Assembly (NCBI RefSeq): GCF_901000735.1
Contig: NC_081541.1
Coordinates: 29,008,813-29,072,812 of the forward strand
Source of the DNA: Corylus avellana
Taxonomy: Eukaryota > Streptophyta > Magnoliopsida > Fagales > Betulaceae
DNA: 64,000 nt
Reading direction: 5' to 3'
The notes beneath the pieces are model-generated. The model was given only the letters and a program-made list of their open reading frames with translations. It did not search any database and was not told the origin of the DNA. The first letter of the stretch is position 1. Each line of letters starts with the position of its first letter. This document shows positions 23,019 to 33,111 of this stretch, piece by piece. The translations under genes were made by a program, and so were the position numbers.

Positions 23019-23578
23019 CTTCGAAGCTTTCATTTAATTAATGCATGGTGAACCGTTCTTTAGCCATGCAGGCTATAGCTCAATTGGATATACTAAGGCT
23101 GCACCCAGATTTGACCACTTCCACTAATTAATTGAGTATAAAATTCTAATGTTGCTTTGGCCAAAGCCCACATGTGGTTGTGACGCAGGATGAAAAATAA
23201 ATAATTTGAGAAGATTAGAGTTGATGAGTTAGGACAATTTGTTCTTTAAGAGTTGTGATTTTGTTGTTTAAGTTTAAAATTAGTAGGAGCCTAAGCTATA
23301 GGTGGGCCATGTGCGGTGCATACAACAGGCATTTTAGGTTTTTCACCGTCTAAGCTTCTCTTATCATTCGTTCTAAAATTACATGCTGACTTCTGTTTTT
23401 CTTGAGTCCTTTTAATTTTAGAATATTCTATTTTCCTTTTCTCATTTTGTTTTTCTTTTCTTGTGGGTTTTGAAGGAGAAACGTGAAGGCCAGGGGTGGT
23501 GTTGGTTTGTTCATCTAGATTAGGCCATAAGAATTAATGTACATAAGTAACATAACATGCGTTAACAAACACACTAAC
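23018..23578 (-). promoter_or_regulatory. Inverted-repeat arm 1: relic GLP-3 promoter
   Basis: Reads as the reverse complement of 25300-26519 (minus its solo LTR). Matching blocks include AACCGTTCTTTAGCCA with CCAGATTTGACCACTTC, then ATGTGCGGTG with GGTGGGCC, then TCTAGATTAGGCCATAAG. Its orientation is that of a promoter for a gene on its left, transcribed leftward; the GLP-3 remnant is on the left and on the minus strand. This is best read as the GLP-3 promoter, separated from it by Copia-2. Confidence 0.8.
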
Positions 23579-25299
23579 AATTGCTAACAATATGGTTAGT
23601 AATTTTGTCTTTTTTCCTAAGCATTCTTAGTAATGTGTTATTCATGGCAATCTATGAACGACATATTAGATACCTAACCATACCAAGGCTTAAACCATCA
23701 CGACTTCCAGTAGACTGATCAAAGTCACGCCAACCCTTTACTAGATAATTATTTTCATGATTAATTATCAACCCAATAGTTTAAGGGAATCTGAGAACTA
23801 CTTAAGGCTGTGTTACCAACAAACCTAGCTATAGACAAAATTCTCACGAACCAGTATTAACCTAATCACTCAAGAGAATTAAGGGACTATTGGAGGGCTC
23901 GGTTACCTACGGTCCTATTGTCAAAATTCCCAAGAACGACTATCGACTGAGTCGCTAAAAGAAATTGAGATATTACTGGAGAGCCCGGTTACCAACAGGC
24001 TCCCAGTCCCAATGGCCACCTATCGAAGAACCTAGCTAAAAGGCCTGCCTAACCACATCTCAAATAACAATCAAGCATCCGAGAGTGCACCCTTGCTAAC
24101 ATGCAACACCAACAATTGATTCTTCTCTACTAGCTCAGCTAACTGCCTACCCATGCCTTGTGCCCCCTTACAAACATATTTAGGGAGTGAATCTCAATGT
24201 CAATAACAATTTATTGGCAAGAATTCCTAAAATCTTAAAAAGGAAGGGCAAAGATGATGGCCTATATAAAGAAAGACAGGATATTCACGCAGGTACGCCT
24301 ATTTTGCATTAACAAGATCGACTCTGCTAAAGTTCCCTCTCCATACACAGCAATTGACTTAAGCAATGGAGTGATTTCTCCGAATTTAACCCCGGCGAAC
24401 CCCTCTAACCTTTTTTCTTCCTTACAGTTTTCATTTTTTTAGTGAACAGCATGTGGTCAGTATATTAAAATTTGGTGAGGACATTAGTCACATAACGTTT
24501 GAAGTAGTAGAGGACAAAGGGCAATTTGTTTTACTCTTAAAAAAAAAAGAACAATTTAGTGACATGTGAATAATGACTCTTTATGCCCAAAAAAAAGCCG
24601 CTATTCAATTAGTGACTGTTGAATAGCAACAGTTGGTAAAAGACCATAAACATATGGTCTGAAATCAAGAATAGTGGCGTTTACTATACAAACGACACTA
24701 AATTGTGCTAAAAAAAAAAAAACTCTTTAGAAGGTGACGTTTAAACAATAAATAAAGGTGACTTGCACTGTTCAAACGACCTCTTTTGAAAGGTGACGTT
24801 TGAACAGTCGCACATCACCTTTTAATGTCGTTTGAACAGGGCAAGCGACATTAAAAATTATTATTATTATTATTTTTTTTTGAAAAAAACTAAATCAAAA
24901 AAATAGAGTGGTGGCTAGGTGACTGAGGGTGGCTCGCCTCCACCCCCAGCCCATGGGGATGGGGGTGGCGCGCGGCCACCTCTTAGGTGGCTCGCTGGCC
25001 ACCCCTCACCCTAGGGGGTGGTTGCCAACACTCTTTTTTTCTTTTTTCTTTTTTTATATTAATTTTTCTCGATCAATGTTTTTTATTTTAATCTCCAATA
25101 TTAGGATATGTCTAGCTTATAAGGGCAATTTCAAGCGCCAAATTTTCAAAAATTTGTTAATGTTGTTTTAACACTATTTAGATAACACCTTCTAACGTGT
25201 GAATAATGTCATTTTAACAGTAAAAAAGACACATTTTAGTGACTTTTTGCCAAATGTAACAATCCCAAACGTCATTAAACCCCTCTTTTTTGGTAGTGC
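23579..25299. other. Spacer between the inverted GLP promoters
   Basis: No protein-coding frame. 24335-24430 resembles a gypsy LTR fragment (ACTTAAGCAATGGAGTGATT; compare 28450-28540). 24540-25290 is a transposon remnant with repeated GGTGACGTTTGAACA words in both orientations, ending TTTTTTGGTAGTG at about 25286-25298, as in CACTA termini. I could not find the matching left terminus. Confidence 0.5.
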
Positions 25300-26519
25300 G
25301 TGTTTATTAACACATGTTATGTACATTAATTCTTATGGCCTAATCTAGATGAACAAATCACCACCACCCCTACACGTTTCTCTTTCAAAATTGATGTAGA
25401 CTACAATGCCTAGGAATATATGAGGAAGATCCGAATGGATAAATGTGTGAAGACGCCCCAGAAGATGGTGATACGATCCCAGACTCGCACAGCAAAAAAA
25501 GTAGCCTCTGAAAATGCGATCAATCGCACCTTGACTGTGATCGAGCGTAGTTTCCCTGTTTTGGAGGATGAAGTTCTTGGAACTGCGACCAATACTCCAT
25601 GTTTCGGCGATCGAGCGCATGATTGAGCGCAGAAGTCCTTGGAACTGCGACCGAACCTACAATCGATCGCAAGATCGAGCGCACAAGTCCCTGGTAGTGC
25701 AATCGATAGCACTCTACCTGCGATCGAGCGCACTCAGGGCCTTCTATGTTATTTTTCTGTTGTTATTTGTTTTAAACCGACTTAGTTTACTTGTTTTATT
25801 AGGATTAGGGTTGTAGGAGCCCTAATTCCGTTCTTTATTAGTACTAGAGGTTTCGGGGCTATAAATATATAATTATAGCCTCTTGAAAAGACAGTTTATG
25901 TTATTTGATCAGTTTTCTTTCAATAAGAATTACTCAAAGGAATTTTCTTCATATTTTCCTTAAAACTCTAGATAGACTCTATTATTTTAAGAAGAATTTC
26001 AGATCCTTGATAGACTCACGATCTAAGAATTATTTATCCTTCTTCTTGTATTGTTTTACTCACTTCCACATAGTCAGGCTGCATCAAAAACCCACAAGAG
26101 AAGAAAAATAAAATGAGAAAAAGGAAAATAGAATATTATAAAATAAAAATACTCGAGAAAAACAAAAGTCAGCATGCAGTTTTAGAACCAATAATAAGAT
26201 CGACAAGCTTAGACTGAAAACCCTAAATGCCCGTAGTATACACCGCACATGGCCCACTTTTAGACTTAAACAACAAAATCAGACGTACTCTTAAAGAACA
26301 AAATATCCTAACTCATAAAGAACAAAATATCCTAATATCTAAGCATTAATGCAAAGTTTAATTGCGAAATGGACAAAGTAACATTAGAATTTTATACTCA
26401 ATTAATTAATTGAAGTGGTCAAATCTGGGTGCAGCCTTAGTATACCCGTTCCCGTTCGAGCTATAGCCCGCGTGGCTAAAGAACGGTTCACCCATGCATT
26501 AATTAAATGAAAACTTCAA
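25300..26519 (+). promoter_or_regulatory. Inverted-repeat arm 2: GLP-4 upstream region
   Basis: Reverse-complement partner of 23018-23578. It is contiguous except for the solo LTR at 25392-26086, which is absent from arm 1. The arm ends about 180 bp before the GLP-4 start codon. Because only this arm carries the LTR, the duplication predates that insertion. Confidence 0.8.
25392..26086. mobile_element. Solo LTR C (695 bp) in the GLP-4 promoter
   Basis: TGATGTAGACTAC ... GGCTGCATCA, flanked by AAAAT / AAAAC (4 of 5 match). The empty site is visible in arm 1 as an uninterrupted ...CTTGTGGGTTTTGAAGG. It contains a TATA box (GCTATAAATATA, about 25859) preceded by a dense set of GATCGAGCGCA-like words at about 25500-25735. 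It may therefore add promoter activity upstream of GLP-4; that is inference. Confidence 0.82.
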
Positions 26520-26602
26520 AACCGTGAAGACATACCAAGTCTTATCTAGATAAGATCTTCTCCGTGTAAGTAAAAGCATGGACTGGTTCGGTGAATTCGC
26601 TC

Positions 26603-26610
26603 CATAAATA
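26603..26610 (+). promoter_or_regulatory. TATA-like box of GLP-4
   Basis: CATAAATA about 90 bp before the ATG, the same distance as the CTATAAATAG box of GLP-1 and GLP-5; one base weaker. Confidence 0.6.
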
Positions 26611-26698
26611 CTCGTGTTCCCATGCAACAATATTCTTTTCCTCTCACCCAAGAAAGAATACACAGAATACTAAAAACGCAAGAGAAAGCTGAAACATC

Positions 26699-27533
26699 AT
26701 GATGAAAGGTGTTACTAATTTCCTCGTAACGGTTGCCTTGTTGTATTTGGGATGCTCCCTAATTGCCTCTGCCTATGACCCTGCTCCTCTGCAAGACTTT
26801 TGTGTTGCAACTGAAAATTCCCCTTCTGCTGGTACTTACCTCTTATTCTTATTCTTATTTCAATTGTTATTACTACTACGTTTTGATGGCCCCTTTTCAT
26901 TTCTGCATCACATGTTATCAACCCATGTTAATTGTCATGAAAAATGTCCATTTCTGATGGTTAAAATTCTTTCTTTATGCAGTATTTACGAATGGAAAGT
27001 TTTGCAAGGACCCAAAGCTTGTTACAGCCAACGATTTCTTTCTCTCGGGGCTAAACATTCCTAGAAACACGTCAGATGCACTTGGATCGAATGTCACTCT
27101 AGTCAACGCGGACAAAATACCAGGCCTCAACACATTAGGTGTATCCTTGGCTCGCATCGACTTTGCACCATATGGCCTAAATCCTCCCCACATTCACCCT
27201 CATGCAACTGAGCTTTTTGTTGTCTTAAAGGGTACCCTGTATGTTGGCTTTGTCACATCCAATCCGGATAACCGCCTCTTCACCAAGGTTTTAAATGCGG
27301 GAGACGTCTTCGTGTTCCCAATTGGTCTCATTCACTTTCAGTTCAATGCAGGAAGTACCAATGCTCTTGCCTTTTCCAGTCTCGGCAGCCAAAATCCAGG
27401 GCGCATTACCATAGCGAACACAATATTTGGATCTAATCCTCTTATCAATCCTGATGTTCTTGCTAAAGCCTTCCAATTGGACAAGAATGTGGTTAACTAT
27501 CTTCAGAAACAGTTTTCGTCAGAAAACATTTAG
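26699..27533 (+). CDS. Germin-like protein 4 (GLP-4), two exons, intact
   Basis: Exon 1 is 26699-26831 and exon 2 is 26983-27533, with a GT-AG intron at the same split Val codon as GLP-1, giving 227 aa. Signal peptide about residues 1-25, then [10 protein letters not shown]. Box 1 is [10 protein letters not shown] and box 2 is [11 protein letters not shown]; all four metal ligands are kept. It differs from GLP-1 and GLP-5 in the signal peptide ([18 protein letters not shown]) and has a longer C-terminus (QFSSENI). The start could also be the second Met at 26702, which aligns with the start of the paralogues. The product is probably a secreted, manganese-binding cupin; its enzyme activity is unknown. 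It is the only GLP here on the plus strand. Confidence 0.94.
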
Positions 27534-27574
27534 AGTAATATATGTAAGAGGCTAATTAAGAGCCTCGATGAATC

Positions 27575-27580
27575 AATAAA
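27575..27580 (+). terminator. Polyadenylation signal of GLP-4
   Basis: AATAAA about 42 bp after the stop codon, followed by a TTTGCTTGTTT-rich stretch. Confidence 0.6.
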
Positions 27581-27599
27581 AACTTGTTTTGCTTGTTTT

Positions 27600-28009
27600 A
27601 ACTTAGTGGTGGTAATTATAATGAGATGGTTTCCTAAGTAAACTTTCTTTATGTTCTTTGTTTTTTTTTTTTTTCTAAGCATGGAAATCAAACTAGATTA
27701 GTCATCTTTGTTGATGGCGAGATATTTGATCTCATTGGTGGGCACAAAGATTGGGTGTATTGAATTTTTGGGTTCAAGTGATTTTTCTTGACCACAATTT
27801 GAAATTTATCGTTAGTGAAAAACTTAATAGACTCTAATTTACGTCCACAAAGGAGTTTGAATAAGTGTTCACCAACAATATATGAAAGTTAAAAATATTA
27901 AGCACGCAACAATTCACTAAATATATATATAAAAGTTGTAAGTCAATGAGACACAGATATTTGATTACGAAGAAAAAACCTTTTAAAAAACTCTCTAAAA
28001 ATAAAACCT
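27600..28009. other. Intergenic DNA 3' of GLP-4
   Basis: AT-rich with T runs; no gene or defined repeat seen. Confidence 0.5.
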
Positions 28010-28330
28010 CTCAACGACAACCTTAAAAGTGATAGTTTATTGAAAATTGAAATGGCTGAAGCACCTCACCTATGTATAGTTGACCAGTAAATTCTCTGCC
28101 ATGTAAAATATTAAGCTGCAAGATAAGGTAGTAAGGGCCCAGCCGACCAGGATTGCTTCTATGCATTAATTCCAAGAGAATATTGTACATGTGCTCCAAG
28201 TCAAATGATGTTATCTTATCTCATTAAGATTATCTTGTTTTGCGATGCTAGAAAAAGCTTTCCCAGATACTACCATTCTCAAAGGCATTTTGTATATTCT
28301 TATCTACTTGTTTTTGTTTTTTTTCTCTTC
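28010..28330 (-). promoter_or_regulatory. Orphan GLP distal promoter
   Basis: Matches the distal upstream region of GLP-1 (about 1950-2260), including CCTATGTATAGTTGACC, GATGTTATCTTATCTCATTA and AAAAAGCTTTCCCAGATACT. At its left edge it matches the GLP-5 upstream region (about 32815-32870: ACAACCTTAA ... ATGGCTGAAG). It points toward a minus-strand gene on its left, but only the 3' end of plus-strand GLP-4 is there. No GLP is associated with it now. Confidence 0.75.
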
Positions 28331-28449
28331 TACTTATGGTTTCTCCGGATTTGAAATGTATGTCGGTATTTGGTGGAAATAAATTCGTGCAATTTAATGT
28401 TGCTGGTGTATTTTGTTTACAACAAAAGATGTATATGCGAAAGAAAAAT

Positions 28450-28540
28450 AAAATAAAATAAAGAGAAGAGGTTAGAAGAGTTTGTCGGGACTGGATTCAG
28501 TCGGATCACTCCAACGCTCAAGTCAGTTGGTGTATGTGAA
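28450..28540 (-). repeat. Gypsy-type LTR fragment
   Basis: On the minus strand it reads ACTTGAGCGTTGGAGTGATC ... CTCTTCTAACCTCTTC, similar to 24335-24430. This tract is frequent in plant gypsy LTRs; the ends are unclear. Confidence 0.45.
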
Positions 28541-28784
28541 GATGGAATTTTAGTATTGTTAAGGTAAAATGAGCGTACATGAGTGTTCTTCTTCTTTTTC
28601 TTTTTCTTTTTTTTTTTCTTTTTAGCATGAGGGCATGACAACCAGGCCCAACACCAATGTGATGGATGGTTACACCAATCAATTAAGTGACGATCGACCA
28701 GGCCCACCTACACTCGTGAGAACACATAAATCAAGAAGCTCCCAAAAATTCTAAAGCAATAAATAAAGATGACATAAATCGTTT

Positions 28785-28902
28785 TAGATAGCTTAATCTG
28801 CTGGGGACCACGTCTCATGAAGCGGTGATTACTAATTCGAATTCTCTTCCTCCCTTTTGTGCGGACATGTCAAAAAAAAAAAAAAAAAAAAAAAGGACAT
28901 AA
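28785..28902 (+). repeat. SINE-like repeat with A tail
   Basis: A short repeat with an internal box-B-like word (AATTCGAATTCTCT), then TGTGCGGACATGTC and an A run of about 22. The same end sequence occurs at 48060-48117 and, reversed, at 34985-35010. Confidence 0.6.
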
Positions 28903-29361
28903 ATCATTTTATACAAGTCAGGCAATCAAATATCAGTTTCAACAATTTGAGAAGTCACATATGAAGCTCCACCCTTTTCTTTGTCCTAAACATTAATGCT
29001 TTTAGACTCTTGAGGAGGAGAGGGTGTCTGATGGTGTAAGGTTAACAATTTGTCAATAAATAAACATATTCCCACACTTCTGGTGATTCTTGCAATGAAT
29101 CAGCTTCATCTCTTTTCTTCTTGGTAGTTTGTCGCTATTGTATAATTTCTTCCTTTCAAAGCTGGAATGCTTTGAAAGTGTCTAAATGAGCCAATTTCTG
29201 TGCACACACTAGTGTAGCTAAATGGGCCGCTACCCACCTAATGTTTGGTAGCATTTCCTTAGGTTCTCCTACTCTCACTTATTTACGGATTAAGAGTGAG
29301 AAAGATCCTCCCTTTTTACATCTTTTTCCCCTTTCATTTTTTTTTTTAAAAAAAAAGTTCA

Positions 29362-29755
29362 TTACTTTTTTCCTCCATCAACTACAATGTATTTTCACTT
29401 TGCCCCCATGAATTGACAACCCTACTGCCCGACCTCAACAAACTACCATTTTGTGCCCAAAACCCCTCTTCTGTCAGTCAAATGCACTAACTCAAACAAT
29501 CAACCCATCACTTTACCCCCATGAACTACAACGCATTGTCACTTAATTTGTCCCCCTTAAACTATAATGCATTGTCACTTTGCCCCCATGAACTACAACG
29601 AATTGTCACTTTGACCGTCTAAGTTAACGCTTTTGACTGACGGAATGGGGATTTTGGGCACAAAATGGTAGTTTGATGGGGTCGGGCAGTAGAGTTGTCA
29701 GTTTATGGGAGTAATGTGACAATGCGTTGTAGTTGATAGAGAAAATACATAATTA
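29362..29755. mobile_element. MITE with long terminal inverted repeats
   Basis: About 390 bp. The first about 95 bp (ATCAACTACAATG ... ACTACCATTTTGTGCCCAAA) is repeated inverted at the right end (TTTGGGCACAAAATGGTAGT ... TTGTAGTTGAT). No coding; I could not fix a TSD. Confidence 0.75.
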
Positions 29756-29840
29756 CCAAAAAAAACAAAATTAAACATATCCCCAAATATAAAATTCAAA
29801 AAGGGGCGTTGGGGGTGGGGAACTTGCCTTCAATTAATTG

Positions 29841-30719
29841 CTAAAGAAGACGAAGATCTGCAGCGAATGATTTAATTGGTGTACCGTCAACATGTTTATA
29901 AGAAACCCCCAACTGAATTTCAGGGAGATATTCCGACCACACATCAAGCTTGGTGAGAGATTCAACGATGAAAATCCATTGATCTGGCAACACTATTCCA
30001 ACGCTACTGTTCTTGATGCATGATTTTAACACATGACATGTACAGTATCAGCAATAATGAAGGGCTCCAACCTCTCAGCATATCTCTTGTGTGTTTCGAC
30101 TTGTTCCCTAAGCATTTCAGTGCCATAATTAAAACCTAGGAACTTGAATCTGTATCTGACAATAAAAGATGAAGCTTTTGAGGAAAAGTATCCATGTGCC
30201 TTATGGTCCAATTAATTCCTCTCTTAGGCAGTGACATGCCATGAAAGATTTGGAAAGCTCAGCCTCTCTAAGCCCATCCACTACTTGATGGGAGTCAAAC
30301 AACAAGTGAGCACGATCAGACACCAGTATCCTTCCCTTGCAGGGAACCCCATTCGATTCCAGGCTATTAATTTCTTGAAATAGCCCTTGAAGATGCACCA
30401 CAACTCCATTGGCTGAGGGAACCAGGTGAATGTTAAACTTCTTTCCCTCTGCATTGTAGATAGTATGTCCAGCATTAGCCCCACCCTGCTTTCAGGAAAA
30501 AAGATATTGCAATTAAAAGACATATTGGCTGATCAGGAACCACCAACACGAGACCTGACTCAGCGAGGCGATCCGACTTTGCCGTCCCTGGGTGCTGGTT
30601 GTCAACTCGGCCACGCTCACCGCCACGGAGGAGCAAACTACCAAGTTCAGCCGACGAGGGGAAATGAGCCAGCGCTCGCCCCTCAAGAAGGTCCTCCGTG
30701 GGCCCGTGACAGGCCTCAA
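29841..30719 (-). pseudogene. Adenylosuccinate synthase (AMP biosynthesis) pseudogene
   Basis: The minus strand carries recognisable pieces of plant adenylosuccinate synthetase, the GTP-dependent enzyme that converts IMP to adenylosuccinate, in the right order but in different frames. There is a plastid-transit-like N-terminus with RIASLSQVS (about 30560). [16 protein letters not shown] lies near 30470, and [13 protein letters not shown] then [15 protein letters not shown] near 30310-30390. [20 protein letters not shown] is near 30090, and KLDVW ... [18 protein letters not shown] near 29860-29950. The P-loop block (GDEGKGK) and the central third are missing, and several frameshifts and stops occur. 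A CAG directly before the GANAGHT block looks like an old splice acceptor, so this may be a genomic copy, not a retrocopy. Confidence 0.88.
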
Positions 30720-30769
30720 GAGTATAGCTGATCATTGCGACAAGTAAAAATCTAATTAAAGTGTTGAAC

Positions 30770-31098
30770 CATCAAGGGTGATGGTTCAATGGCCCAAGTA
30801 AATTTTTTAGTGGTTAGGTAAATAATAGAGTGTGGGTTTGAATCTTCGCAATGGAGATCGAGAATCCTCATGCTTGATTAATACAAACTACCTTGGTTTC
30901 TATTGATGCCATGGTAGAGCAGGTAGTTAAGCTATGGTTCGGCTGGTCGTTAGGATGTACCTGCAGTTTTTGCTGTCTAGGTCCCTCCTAAGCAGTCCTC
31001 CGCAGGTTGGTACTACTATGGCCACACCCAGCGAGAATAGTTATTATTGGTCTCTCCCTCCAACCTTTTTTTATTAGAAAAATAATAATAATAATAAT
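30770..31098 (+). repeat. tRNA-derived SINE candidate
   Basis: Contains a box-A-like GATGGTTCAATGGCCCAAG and, about 55 bp on, a box-B-like GGGTTTGAATCTTC, a tRNA-unrelated body, and an (AAT)n tail at 31080-31098. It lies immediately 5' of the synthase pseudogene. Confidence 0.6.
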
Positions 31099-31099
31099 A

Positions 31100-31560
31100 A
31101 ATTAAAGTGTTGACAATTGTCCTTTTAATGTCAAAATCAAGTAAGGAAAACAAATAAATCATATTGAGAAATTTACAACTAATAACAAATTTAGTCCATC
31201 ATATCTAAGAATCGTATTTCTCAAGATGGAAGACTTTTTCCCAAAAAGGTCTTAACCACAAGGTTCGGAGATAGATCATCTTATCCATGCATGGCGATGC
31301 TCTACATTTCACACGACGCACATTCAACATAGTGTTCGGACTCGTGTGCCTTCCATAACCTAGGATCTTTGAGCCTATTGTGTACGATTAGCTAGAATTG
31401 CAACGGCAAAAGGATTAGACGTTGCACATTAGAACAAATTAATTAGAACAAATTGCATACCATCGTTGAAAAAAACTTATAATATTTCATCATAATCAAA
31501 TTTCAAAAATATTTTCGACAAAACATCCTGGGAAAGAATTGTAATCATATATAATAGCTA
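31100..31560. other. Intergenic DNA
   Basis: AT-rich; no gene or repeat with definable ends seen. Confidence 0.45.
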
Positions 31561-31562
31561 GA

Positions 31563-31605
31563 AAAAGAGAGAGAGAGAGAGAGAGAGAGAAGAAAAAAAA
31601 AAAAG
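31563..31605. repeat. (GA)n and A-rich microsatellite
   Basis: About 13 GA units followed by an A tract, in the 3' flank of GLP-5. Confidence 0.9.
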
Positions 31606-31734
31606 GAGAGGACATAAGCAACCATTTTATTTCATTATAATTATGAATTGCAATTACATTACGACAAGGGAAACATGGCAAACAAACTCAATCCAAACCA
31701 TCTAACGGTTCATTGTGCTATTACATATAGTTGT

Positions 31735-32544
31735 CTAACCGAACTGTTTCTCAAGATATTTAATAACATCCTTGTCCACTTGGAAGGCCTTACTGAGAAC
31801 ATCTAGATTGATAAGTGGGTTGGATCCAAAGACAGCTTTTGCTATAGTGATGAGACCTGGATTCTGGCTGCCGAGGCCAGCAAAAGCAACAGCATTAGTC
31901 TTTCTTACATTAAATTGGAAGTGAATGAGACCAATTGGAAAGACAAAGACATCTCCTGCGTTTAGAACTTTGGTAAAGAGGCGGTTCTTTGGGTTGGATG
32001 TGACAAAACCAACGTACAGAGTACCCTCTACAACTACTAGAATCTCGGTGGCATGAGGGTGAGTGTGGGGCGGATTTACGCCGTATGATGCAAAGTCTAA
32101 GCGAGCTAAGGATATCCCTAGTGTGTTGAGTCCAAGTATTCTGTCCACATTCAAAAGAGTGACATTCAAACTAGTTTATTTGTAGTGCTTCTCGGAACGT
32201 TTAGCCCCCGAAACAAAAAATCATTGGCAATGACAAGCTTCGGGTCCTTGCAGAACTTTCCATTCACAAATACTGCACACAAAAAAAGTTTGTTAGTATC
32301 ACAAGACGCCCTTACATATTTAAGGAATCCCTCCTAGCATAATTACATTGATATGTAGATCCCAAGAATGAGAAGAAGAAAAAAAAATCAAGAAGAAGAA
32401 GAAGGAGGTGTAGATACCAGCTTGAGTGGAAGAGTTAACTGCAACACAAAAGTCTTGCAGAGGAGCAGGGTCATAGGCTGAGGCAATGGAGCAAGCCAAA
32501 GCCATGAGTGCCAAAGCTACAAGGTAATTAGGAAACCCTTTCAT
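31735..32544 (-). pseudogene. Germin-like protein 5 (GLP-5), one-base frameshift in exon 2
   Basis: Exon 1 is 32544-32418 ([20 protein letters not shown]..., the signal peptide as in GLP-1) and exon 2 is 32272-31735, with good splice sites. Between PRSTTNK and NVTLL the coding is one base shorter than in GLP-1 (32 against 33 bases from the AGAAGC codons to AATGTC, about 32161-32192). The frame shifts and a TGA follows. Downstream the rest of the cupin is undamaged, with box 1 HTHPHATE and box 2 [11 protein letters not shown] and all metal ligands, so the lesion is recent or could be an assembly error. Otherwise it would encode a secreted GLP of about 221 aa. Confidence 0.85.
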
Positions 32545-32617
32545 CCTTCTCAGCTTCTGTATTCTGTGAATTCTTGGTTTTGTGAGGAGTACTGAGAGAT
32601 GTTGTATGGGAACATGT

Positions 32618-32627
32618 CTATTTATAG
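32618..32627 (-). promoter_or_regulatory. TATA box of GLP-5
   Basis: CTATAAATAG on the minus strand, in the same flanking context as in GLP-1. Confidence 0.72.
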
Positions 32628-32639
32628 CCGGGAGTGAAT

Positions 32640-32960
32640 GACTTGGTAAGCATTCAAAGTGTACGGTTAATGGAATATTTAATTGAGTGGGTGAACCGGC
32701 CGTTATTTTAAGCACTTACAATTTGCAGATAATAGAAATGCAGCCAAATTCGACTACTTCAATTAATGGAGTATTGCAGTTCGAATGTTGGCATGTTGCT
32801 TTCTCCCATCCACAACAACCTTAATTAAAGTGATAGAATATTTGGAACGGACATGGCTGAAGTAGATATCAAATGATTTCTTAGGTAACAAGTATGTACC
32901 ATTCTAAGGCATTTTGGCATATTGTTGTCTACTCCTATTTTGGCATGAAGAAGAAGCCAT
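32640..32960 (-). promoter_or_regulatory. GLP-5 upstream region
   Basis: Shares the proximal promoter with GLP-1 (AATTTGCAGA ... TTCGACTACTTCAATTAAT) and a distal part with the orphan promoter at 28010-28330. The homology ends near 32950 (ATTCTAAGGCATTTTGG). Confidence 0.6.
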
Positions 32961-33111
32961 AGACCACACCCCACTCTCTAACTTCCACCGTAATGCCAGC
33001 TGACGGATCATCTACTTCCCTATTTTGTGTTTTGTTTGCACTCTCTTGACTCAAGAATAAGGAATCCCAACAAATCATGAAACATGTTTTGCTTGATGAC
33101 GTGGATGAGAT

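Noticed and set aside
25410..25816. Several overlapping frames of 60-107 codons on both strands
   Set aside because: Produced by the GATCGAGCGCA-rich region of solo LTR C; no protein family.
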